A stretch of 8,318 nucleotides of DNA from Brevibacterium picturae (lineage in GTDB: Bacteria; Actinomycetota; Actinomycetes; Actinomycetales; Brevibacteriaceae). Location: positions 1 through 8,318 of the forward strand of contig NZ_JAKDJU010000134.1 of assembly GCF_030453725.1 (NCBI RefSeq). Reading direction: 5' to 3'. The position numbers and the translations under genes were made by a program. The notes beneath the pieces were generated by a model. The model saw nothing but the letters and a program-made list of their open reading frames with translations, searched no databases and had not been told where the DNA came from. Positions within the stretch are counted from its first letter, which is position 1. Each line of letters begins with the position of its first letter. Shown here in pieces: positions 1-5,497 of this stretch.

Positions 1-83
1 CGTCACCTGGCGCTGACCGTTCAGCCCCGCCTCGGGCGACAGACCCCGCCCCACGGCACCTCGACACACACCCGCCACGAAGG

Positions 84-99
84 TGTCGCCTCGGCGACA
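84..99. repeat. short near-perfect palindrome upstream of the CMP-sugar synthetase gene
   Basis: TGTCGCC and GGCGACA form a 7-bp inverted repeat separated by TC. No T-tract follows, so it is a poor intrinsic terminator. Its position about 50 bp before the GTG start would suit an operator, but a palindrome this short can arise by chance in GC-rich DNA. Confidence 0.35.
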
Positions 100-132
100 T
101 TGCTCGTTCACCTGGGGGCCACATGCCGTCGA

Positions 133-138
133 TAGCGT
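133..138 (+). promoter_or_regulatory. candidate -10 element for a near-leaderless transcript
   Basis: TAGCGT fits the actinobacterial -10 pattern TANNNT. It ends nine bases before the GTG at 148, and no Shine-Dalgarno-like sequence lies in between. A start of transcription near 145-148 would give a leaderless or almost leaderless mRNA. No good -35 box is visible at the usual spacing, so this remains tentative. Confidence 0.3.
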
Positions 139-147
139 CGAATCATT

Positions 148-1518
148 GTGAACTACCAATCGACTCTGACTCCCCCAGCGCCCACCGATCGCGTGGCCAC
201 AGCGTCCGCCGACGATGAGAGCGCAGCACGGCCGCATCGGGCCGTGGCCATCATTCCCGCCCGGGGCGGATCCAAGGGAATTCCGCTGAAGAACCTGCAG
301 AAGGTCGCCGGCGTCTCGCTTCTGGCACGCGCGATCAACGCGGCCCTGGCGACGCCGAGCATCGATCGGGTGGTCGTCTCGACCGACCACGACGGCATCG
401 CCGCAGAGGCAATCCGGGCCGGCGCCGAGGTGTCCCATCGTCCCGCTGACATCGCCGGTGACACCGCGAGCAGTGAGTCGGCCCTGATCTACACGCTGGC
501 CAACCTCGGCGAGGAATTCGACACCACGGTTTTCATGCAGTGCACCTCGCCGTTCATCGACTCGGCCTCGATCGACAACGCGGTCGCCGCCGTCCGCGAC
601 GATGAGGCCGACGTCGTGTTCTCCGCCGTCGAGGACCACTCGTTCCTGTGGCGCCTCGACGATGGCGAATCGGCAGTGGCCGTCGGTCACGAAGCCAGCT
701 TCCGGCCCCGCCGCCAGGACCGGGCCAAGCACTACAACGAGACCGGCGCGTTCTACGTCATGCGCACCGACGGCCTGGTCGAACACGAACACCGCTTCTT
801 CGGCCGGGTCACGATCGAAGAGGTCCCGCCCGAGCACGCCCGCGAAATCGACGACATGTCGGACCTGTCACTGGTCCGCGCGATCGCCTCCACGCAGGAG
901 ACCGCGCAGGTCATCGACGTCGACGGACTCGTCACCGACTTCGACGGAGTCCACACCGACGACGGCGCCTACGTCGACGAGGACGGCAACGAACAGGTCC
1001 GCGTCCACCGCGGCGACGGCATGGGAGTCTCACGCCTCGTGAAATCAGGGCTGCCTGTCATGATCCTGTCGAAGGAACGCAATCCAGTCGTCACCCGCAG
1101 GGCGGAGAAACTTCATGTGGATGTCACCCAGGGCGTCGACAATAAAGCGAAGGTCCTGGCCTCGTGGATCGATGAACAGGGCCTCGACGCGGCTCGCGTG
1201 GCCTACGTCGGAAATGACATCAACGACCTCGAAGCCTTCGACGTCGTCGGCTGGCCCATCGCCGTCGCGGACGCCCACCCCAAGGTGCTCGCAGCGGCTC
1301 GGGTGGTCCTCGATCGGCCCGGCGGAAAGGGGGCGGTCCGCGAAATCTGCGACCTCATCCCCGTGTCCGACCAGGCAAAGCAGCAGCTGCCGACGCGAGG
1401 ACTGACATCGGTCCTCGACTCAGACCCACACATCAAGCAACCGTCCATCCAGCAGCAACAGCCGTTGCTCACGAATCACGCAGAACCGATGCGTACCAAT
1501 CGAAAGCAGGTTTCATGA
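148..1518 (+). CDS. neuA: bifunctional CMP-nonulosonate (sialic acid/Kdn) synthetase with C-terminal HAD phosphatase domain
   Basis: The 456-residue cytoplasmic protein joins two domains. Residues about 31-250 are a CMP-sialate cytidylyltransferase: the CTP-binding motif IPARGGSKGIPLKN is at 36-49, STDH at 78-81, QCTSPF at 131-136, YNETGAFYV at 196-204 and an acidic REIDDMSDL segment at 232-240. Residues about 258-404 are a KdsC/Kdn-9-phosphate phosphatase-like HAD domain with DFDGVHTDD (264-272), LSKERN (307-312), a motif III lysine in NKAK (332-335) and GNDINDLE (355-362). All HAD catalytic motifs appear intact. It should activate a nonulosonic acid as its CMP derivative and may also dephosphorylate the 9-phosphate precursor. 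A tail of about 50 residues, rich in Gln, has no recognised fold. The GTG start lacks a clear ribosome site; in-frame GTGs at 193 and 244 are alternatives, the latter just before the CTP motif. The stop overlaps the next ATG by 4 bases, implying coupling. Whether the sugar is Neu5Ac, Kdn or another acid cannot be read from the sequence. Confidence 0.9.
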   Translation: MNYQSTLTPPAPTDRVATASADDESAARPHRAVAIIPARGGSKGIPLKNLQKVAGVSLLARAINAALATPSIDRVVVSTDHDGIAAEAIRAGAEVSHRPADIAGDTASSESALIYTLANLGEEFDTTVFMQCTSPFIDSASIDNAVAAVRDDEADVVFSAVEDHSFLWRLDDGESAVAVGHEASFRPRRQDRAKHYNETGAFYVMRTDGLVEHEHRFFGRVTIEEVPPEHAREIDDMSDLSLVRAIASTQETAQVIDVDGLVTDFDGVHTDDGAYVDEDGNEQVRVHRGDGMGVSRLVKSGLPVMILSKERNPVVTRRAEKLHVDVTQGVDNKAKVLASWIDEQGLDAARVAYVGNDINDLEAFDVVGWPIAVADAHPKVLAAARVVLDRPGGKGAVREICDLIPVSDQAKQQLPTRGLTSVLDSDPHIKQPSIQQQQPLLTNHAEPMRTNRKQVS

Positions 1519-2402
1519 CTGATCAACTCGCCCCAGTGGCCATCGGCAATCACCTCGTCGGCCCGAATCAGCCCGTGTACATGATCGGCGAAATCGGCAT
1601 CAACCACAACGGCGACGTCGAAATCGCGAAGCAGCTCATGGATGTCGCCGTCACCGCCGGTGCCCAGGCCGTGAAGTTCCAGAAGCGCAACCCCGATGTG
1701 GCTGTGCCCGAACACCAGAAGTCGAAGATGCGCTCCACCCCGTGGGGCGAGATGACCTACCTCGACTACAAGTGGCGCGTCGAGTTCGGCAAGGAAGAGT
1801 ACGCCGAGATCGACCGTTACGCCAAGGAAGTCGGTCTGCAGTGGTTCGCCTCCCCCTGGGACACTGACTCCGTGGACTTCCTCGAAAACGAGTTCGACGC
1901 CGTGACCTACAAGGTCGCTTCGGCCTCGCTGACGGACTTCGAACTCCTCCGCGCCATCGCCGCGACCGGCAAGCCCGTCCTGTGCTCCTCGGGCATGTCC
2001 GACTGGGCCACACTCGATGCCGCTGTCGAGGTCTTCGATCGCGACAAATTGGTCCTCATGCACGCCACCTCGACCTACCCGCTGCCTCCCGAAGAGGTCA
2101 ACCTCAAGGCCATCACCACCATGCGCGAGCGCTACGGTGTGAACGTGGGCTATTCCGGCCACGAGCTGGGCCTCGAGATCTCCTTCGCCGCCGCAGCTCT
2201 GGGCGCCGCGACCATCGAACGCCACATCACGCTGGACTCCTCGATGTGGGGCTCGGACCAGTCCGCATCGATGGAACCACGCGAGTTCACCTCGCTCGTC
2301 AAGGGAGTCCGCGTTCTCGAAACCGCCTTCGGCGACGGCGAGAAGCGCGTCATGCCAGGTGAGGAATCGAAGATCGATTCGCTGCGCAAGGTCAGCGTCT
2401 GA
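1515..2402 (+). CDS. neuB: NeuB/NANS-family nonulosonate (sialic acid/Kdn, possibly 9-phosphate) synthase lacking the SAF domain
   Basis: This 295-residue protein is a PEP-dependent synthase that condenses phosphoenolpyruvate with a mannose-type sugar to make a nine-carbon acid. Family motifs are EIGINHNGD (26-34), KFQ (54-56), KVASASLTD (133-141), SSGM (158-161), HATSTYP (183-189), VGYSGHE (211-217) and ERHITLD (235-241); His216 and His237 match the metal-binding pair of NeuB enzymes. GYSGHE and ITLD resemble animal NANS, which acts on 6-phosphorylated substrates, more than the GLSDHT type of many bacterial NeuB proteins. NeuB proteins are usually about 345 residues with a C-terminal SAF (antifreeze-like) domain. 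This one stops right after the barrel, and no remnant of that domain is seen downstream. The ATG overlaps the upstream stop (ATGA), with AGCAGG just upstream as a ribosome site. The Kdn assignment is inference. Confidence 0.9.
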   Translation: MTDQLAPVAIGNHLVGPNQPVYMIGEIGINHNGDVEIAKQLMDVAVTAGAQAVKFQKRNPDVAVPEHQKSKMRSTPWGEMTYLDYKWRVEFGKEEYAEIDRYAKEVGLQWFASPWDTDSVDFLENEFDAVTYKVASASLTDFELLRAIAATGKPVLCSSGMSDWATLDAAVEVFDRDKLVLMHATSTYPLPPEEVNLKAITTMRERYGVNVGYSGHELGLEISFAAAALGAATIERHITLDSSMWGSDQSASMEPREFTSLVKGVRVLETAFGDGEKRVMPGEESKIDSLRKVSV

Positions 2403-2438
2403 TCTGATCGTCTGAACCTTCGCGCGATCGTCTGATCG
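2397..2438 (+). repeat. short direct repeats with clustered GATC sites after neuB
   Basis: The 10-mer GATCGTCTGA occurs at 2406-2415 and 2426-2435, exactly 20 bases apart. GTCTGATC, sharing the same letters, occurs at 2397-2404 and 2430-2437. Four GATC sites fall within 37 bases. The block lies between the neuB stop codon and the terminator hairpin; its role, if any, is unknown. Confidence 0.6.
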
Positions 2439-2443
2439 TTTGC

Positions 2444-2482
2444 AATCGGCCCCATCGCCTCGCCGAGGTGGTGGGGCCGATT
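2444..2482. terminator. strong hairpin, probable bidirectional terminator between convergent genes
   Basis: AATCGGCCCCA (2444-2454) pairs perfectly with TGGGGCCGATT (2472-2482). The stem extends inward by about six more pairs, including two G-T wobbles, to a five-base loop CGCCG. It lies between the 3' end of neuB (+) and the 3' end of the pyruvyl transferase (-). The 3' T-run is short (TTT then CGTG), as is common in high-GC actinobacteria. The rest of 2403-2589 shows no gene. Confidence 0.8.
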
Positions 2483-2589
2483 TCGTGTCCCCTCGCAGAA
2501 GTGGTGGTGAGACCGTCGTCGCGATCCCCTCGCGGATGCGGTCGAACGAGCGCCGCCAGGTGCGGGCCGTGCTGCCGGGGCCGCGGCGT

Positions 2590-4299
2590 TCAGCGCCTGA
2601 GCTTGCGCCTGAGCCTTCGCGCTCTCCATGTCACGCCATGCACGGTCTTGTCGATGAGGGCCCGTGCCTCAGCCGAAACAGTGCGATCATGGACCGCTGT
2701 GAGCTGGGCGTCGGATTCGTCGAGTCTCTTCTGCAGATCGTCGGCTTCCTTCGCGTGACGGTCCGCCTCCACAGTCTGGGCAGTGAGTTCAGCAGACCGC
2801 TTCTCGAGCTGCTTCGTCGTCTGTGAAAGTTCCCCACGGAGCTTCTCGCGCTCGCCTTCGAGGCCCCTCCGATAGGTCGCTGCCTCGTCGATCGCCTGCC
2901 TGTGCTCGCGGCGAGCCTTCGAGATCTCGCGGGTCTGGTCGTTGCCGAACTCCTCTGCCTCGGCAACAGCGGCAAGGTGGAATTCCTCGGCTCGGATGTC
3001 GCGCTCGGTACGCAGACGTGCCTCAGCGGCTCGAGGCTGACCGGAGTCCGTGGCAGGTCCCAGCGCATCTTGGATTTCGCTGTGGTTGTCTCTCGTGACG
3101 TCGAAGAGTCTGCGCTGTGTCGACGTGAGGTCGTCCTGCAGCTCGTGGCCTTGGGCATATGCCTGTTCGATCGTGTCGACGATGCGTTCGGCCAGGGTGT
3201 TTGCCTGCTGCGCCCCATCATCGGTGACAGGCACGATGAACTCGGGATGTCCGATGTCGTGGGCGAAATAGCCCAGCTTCGCGTGCAGGTCCAGCGAGAT
3301 CGGAATCGAGCCCACACCGAAGGGGATCATCTGCGCATGACCGCGCCCGCCCAGCACATAGGGAATGGAGGAGAACAGCTCGAAGCCGGCGAAGAATCCG
3401 ACACCTGTTCCGTAGAGCCTGACTTCCTCGACTTCCGGCACTTCTGCGACGAGCTGTCGAGACACCTCGGCGTCGTCGGGGTGAAAGGGTGTGCTCAGCA
3501 CCCGCCACCCGCCGGCCACAAGCATCCGGGCGGCATCAATAGTCGCCTGGTGGATGACCTCGGCGTCGAAGCCTGCAGCAATCTGGCGTGGGTGAACGAG
3601 CATCTGGATCCCCAGAACCTTCTGGCGAGGATCCGGGCGACGTCCGATCAGAGGTTCGTAAAGGAGACCCGCGATGGTCGTCGGGCACGGTTGGAACCGG
3701 ATCGGGTCAGACTGCGAGAGCCTCCCCACCTGCGATCCCTCCGATTCCGATGTGTGCCCCGCAGTCTGGTCCACACCCAGGAACCGCGACATCGTCTCGA
3801 TGCTGCCGGTGTTGCGCAGGCCGAAGAACACGGACTGGTCGAGGACCTGGCTCACATGGGTTCTCATCAGGTCGTCGAACTCGGGCTGGCCCGGGAACCG
3901 ATTGTCGCCGAGCGCATAGACGATCAACGGCACCTCGATGGCGGCGAGCGCCTCGGCGGAGATCTTCCACTGCCAGCCCGAGAGCCGATTCGGGTTCGTG
4001 TCCTGCAGGAACAGCCCACCCCCGCCGATGACAACAGCATCGGCCCGCGCGTTGATTCGCTCGATCAGGGCCAAATCCACCTCGCGTCGCAGGGCCGCCG
4101 CCGAGGTGAAGTCCACCTGACCGACCGTCGAAGAGTCCGACGCCCGGCCCGGCGCTCGGCCCGATACAACATGGGTGCCGACCGCATCGTCACTGGCCCC
4201 CAGCACCCGGAACGCGTCCCTGACCACGGGGAACAGTGCCTTGTCGCCGTAGTTTCCCCAGGTCGGGATGTCGAAGTGGAACAGCTTCAGGTTCGGCAT
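2590..4299 (-). CDS. polysaccharide pyruvyl transferase family protein with C-terminal coiled coil
   Basis: This protein of about 569 residues should transfer pyruvate from PEP to a sugar or alditol of a surface polymer, forming a ketal that adds negative charge. The catalytic part (about 5-385) shows WGNYGDK (14-20), VVIGGGGLFLQD (89-100), LGGRGHAQM (316-324) and LGYFAHDIGHPE (342-353), matching the pyruvyl transferase fold (PF04230). A low-complexity Ser/Glu/Gly/Gln insert lies near 176-200. Residues about 424-544 are Glu/Arg/Ala/Lys-rich with heptad-like spacing, a likely long coiled coil, followed by a very basic end (RARRLRRKLRR). Typical family members lack this extension. An extra in-frame GTG sits directly before the ATG (4302). 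The ATG is preferred because a TANNNT -10 lies exactly where a leaderless mRNA starting at that A would need it. It converges on neuB and diverges from the GT2 operon. The acceptor sugar is unknown. Confidence 0.82.
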   Translation of the reverse strand: MPNLKLFHFDIPTWGNYGDKALFPVVRDAFRVLGASDDAVGTHVVSGRAPGRASDSSTVGQVDFTSAAALRREVDLALIERINARADAVVIGGGGLFLQDTNPNRLSGWQWKISAEALAAIEVPLIVYALGDNRFPGQPEFDDLMRTHVSQVLDQSVFFGLRNTGSIETMSRFLGVDQTAGHTSESEGSQVGRLSQSDPIRFQPCPTTIAGLLYEPLIGRRPDPRQKVLGIQMLVHPRQIAAGFDAEVIHQATIDAARMLVAGGWRVLSTPFHPDDAEVSRQLVAEVPEVEEVRLYGTGVGFFAGFELFSSIPYVLGGRGHAQMIPFGVGSIPISLDLHAKLGYFAHDIGHPEFIVPVTDDGAQQANTLAERIVDTIEQAYAQGHELQDDLTSTQRRLFDVTRDNHSEIQDALGPATDSGQPRAAEARLRTERDIRAEEFHLAAVAEAEEFGNDQTREISKARREHRQAIDEAATYRRGLEGEREKLRGELSQTTKQLEKRSAELTAQTVEADRHAKEADDLQKRLDESDAQLTAVHDRTVSAEARALIDKTVHGVTWRARRLRRKLRR

Positions 4300-4305
4300 C
4301 ACATC

Positions 4306-4311
4306 AGGCTA
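4306..4311 (-). promoter_or_regulatory. candidate -10 element giving a leaderless pyruvyl transferase mRNA
   Basis: On the minus strand TAGCCT (TANNNT) is followed by six bases and then the A of the ATG at 4299, the canonical -10 to +1 distance. No ribosome-binding sequence precedes the ATG, as expected for a leaderless start. The matching -35 region is weak. Confidence 0.45.
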
Positions 4312-4341
4312 TGAGTGGTTGACGACGTGACCGTGGGCGGC

Positions 4342-4406
4342 AAGCGAACACCGGGTGAATTCGCGCTGTCTGAACCGTCAACCTCGGCGCAACCCACCGT
4401 TCGCTT
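4342..4406. repeat. long-range inverted repeat in the divergent intergenic region
   Basis: AAGCGAAC (4342-4349) is the exact reverse complement of GTTCGCTT (4399-4406). Inside it, after a three-base ACC on each side, GGGT (4353-4356) pairs with ACCC (4392-4395). The two arms enclose 35 bases. It lies between the candidate start of the leftward pyruvyl transferase transcript and the rightward glycosyltransferase transcript, so it could be a shared operator. No regulator family can be named from it. Confidence 0.5.
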
Positions 4407-4414
4407 AGGAATTC

Positions 4415-4420
4415 TACGAT
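4415..4420 (+). promoter_or_regulatory. candidate -10 element for the glycosyltransferase operon
   Basis: TACGAT fits TANNNT and lies about 105 bases before the ATG at 4526, implying a leader of roughly 100 bases. No convincing -35 hexamer is found 16-18 bases upstream. Besides this and the inverted repeat, the rest of 4300-4525 shows nothing clear. Confidence 0.25.
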
Positions 4421-4514
4421 CAATCGAATGCGAACCACACAGCCCGTCCGCCCAGGAGAACGCGTGCATGCACAAGCACACGCCTTGAGCTCCACGAGTC
4501 ACGAGCACCACCGC

Positions 4515-4521
4515 GAAAGGA
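4515..4521 (+). promoter_or_regulatory. ribosome binding site of the GT2 gene
   Basis: GAAAGGA ends four bases before the ATG at 4526 and is the best Shine-Dalgarno match in the intergenic region. It supports that ATG as the start. Confidence 0.7.
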
Positions 4522-4525
4522 CCCA

Positions 4526-5497
4526 ATGACAGCGCCAGTCGTCAGTGTCATCATCGCCGCGAAGAACGCCGAGGAAACGATCGGCGGGAGCCTGAAGAGC
4601 CTGGTCAACCAGCGCTTTACCCGTGACGAGCTGGAAGTCATCGTCGTCAACGACGGATCCACCGATGACACTGCGGGCGTGATCGACGAATTCGCCGAGC
4701 AGCTCAATCTCGTCACCATCCACAATGCAGACTCACTCGGCGTCTCCACCGCACGCAACACCGCCTTGGAGGCCGCCACAGGTTCGACGATCACCTACCT
4801 CGACGGTGACGACTGGTACGCGCCGGGCCATCTGCGCTCCCTGACTGATTCGATCACCGGGTTGGGCGTCGATTTCGTCAAGACCAACTACCTCATCGTC
4901 AACGGGTTCAACCGCAAACTGCGCAACGCCCCCTGTTTCACCCACAACACAGCGCTCAGCCCCAGGAACTACATCCTCCCCCACGATGCCTCGACGATGG
5001 TCGACTTCCCCGAATGCTGGACCGGCATCTACTCCCGCTCCATGGCGCGGCGCGGGCTGCTCGAGTTCAACCCGGACCTGCGCACCTGCGAGGACCGCCC
5101 CTGGACGTGGCGCCACCACCTCGAGGCCGACAGCTTCGCCGTCGTCGACACCGCGGGTCTGTGCTATCGCAAGGGCAGCGCCACCTCGTTGACGGCGATC
5201 TTCGACGAGCGTCAGCTCGACTTCATCCCCGCGTTCCGGTCCGTGTTCGCGATGCTCGAGGAGAAGCCGGAGTTCCGCCGCTTCGAGCGCAAGGCAGTCC
5301 GCAACTTTCTCTCCATCCTCTACTTCCAGATCCACAATCGCGGCTCCTCGATGAACCACGAGGTCAGGTCGAAGCTCAACCTGGGCGCGGTGAATACGCT
5401 CAACGGCGTCGACACCGATGTCATCGACCAGGCTCTGCGCAACTTCGGTGAGCACCGACTGCCCGTGATCGATTCGATCGTCAGGAGGGCCCGCTGA
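4526..5497 (+). CDS. family 2 glycosyltransferase
   Basis: This 323-residue enzyme with an inverting GT-A fold should add a sugar from a nucleotide donor to a growing surface polymer or linker at the inner face of the membrane. The N-terminus VVSVIIAAKNAEETI is the typical GT2 opening. NDGSTDDT at 42-49 binds the nucleotide, YLDGDDWY at 91-98 carries the metal-binding DxD, and CEDRPW at 188-193 supplies the likely catalytic base. No membrane segment is apparent and the protein ends in a short basic stretch (RRAR). It is the first gene of a four-gene (+) unit; its TGA overlaps the next ATG by one base. Donor and acceptor cannot be predicted. In this setting it may lay down the neutral sugar between nonulosonic residues or act on the linkage unit; that is inference. 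Confidence 0.92.
   Translation: MTAPVVSVIIAAKNAEETIGGSLKSLVNQRFTRDELEVIVVNDGSTDDTAGVIDEFAEQLNLVTIHNADSLGVSTARNTALEAATGSTITYLDGDDWYAPGHLRSLTDSITGLGVDFVKTNYLIVNGFNRKLRNAPCFTHNTALSPRNYILPHDASTMVDFPECWTGIYSRSMARRGLLEFNPDLRTCEDRPWTWRHHLEADSFAVVDTAGLCYRKGSATSLTAIFDERQLDFIPAFRSVFAMLEEKPEFRRFERKAVRNFLSILYFQIHNRGSSMNHEVRSKLNLGAVNTLNGVDTDVIDQALRNFGEHRLPVIDSIVRRAR
5483..5489 (+). promoter_or_regulatory. strong ribosome binding site of the polysialyltransferase-like gene
   Basis: AGGAGGG, nearly a full anti-SD match, lies inside the end of the GT2 gene seven bases before the ATG at 5497. It fixes that start and suggests efficient independent initiation despite the TGATG overlap. Confidence 0.8.

Larger units (their letters stand above)
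1..147. other. 5' flanking region, no confident gene
   Basis: No coding region could be assigned. One forward frame reads VTWR and then stops at 14-16, which could be the last codons of an upstream gene; the same four residues occur near the end of the pyruvyl transferase in this window, but this is too short to rely on. Another forward frame stays open to a TAG at 133-135 with no recognisable content. A reverse ATG at 100 opens toward position 1 without a stop, but nothing else supports a divergent gene. The region probably holds the promoter of the gene starting at 148. Confidence 0.5.

Noticed and set aside
1..100. possible divergent reverse gene beginning with ATG at 100
   Set aside because: Only about 33 low-complexity Arg/Gly codons before the window edge, no ribosome site and no recognisable sequence.
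1476..2225. 249-codon reverse open frame across neuB
   Set aside because: His/Gly/Val/Asp-rich product typical of an antisense frame, with no motif, while neuB on the other strand is fully conserved.
2440..2826. forward open frame starting in the terminator region, considered as a small gene or a frameshifted SAF domain of neuB
   Set aside because: It runs through the hairpin and antisense into the coiled-coil region of the pyruvyl transferase; no SAF-like sequence is seen, so neuB appears genuinely short.
2902..4314. 470-codon forward open frame opposite the pyruvyl transferase gene
   Set aside because: Its product has no recognisable motifs and lies fully antisense to a gene with clear family motifs; such frames arise from strong third-position G/C bias.
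4733..5455. 240-codon reverse open frame across the GT2 gene
   Set aside because: Antisense shadow of a well-supported GT2 gene; composition is biased and no domain is seen.
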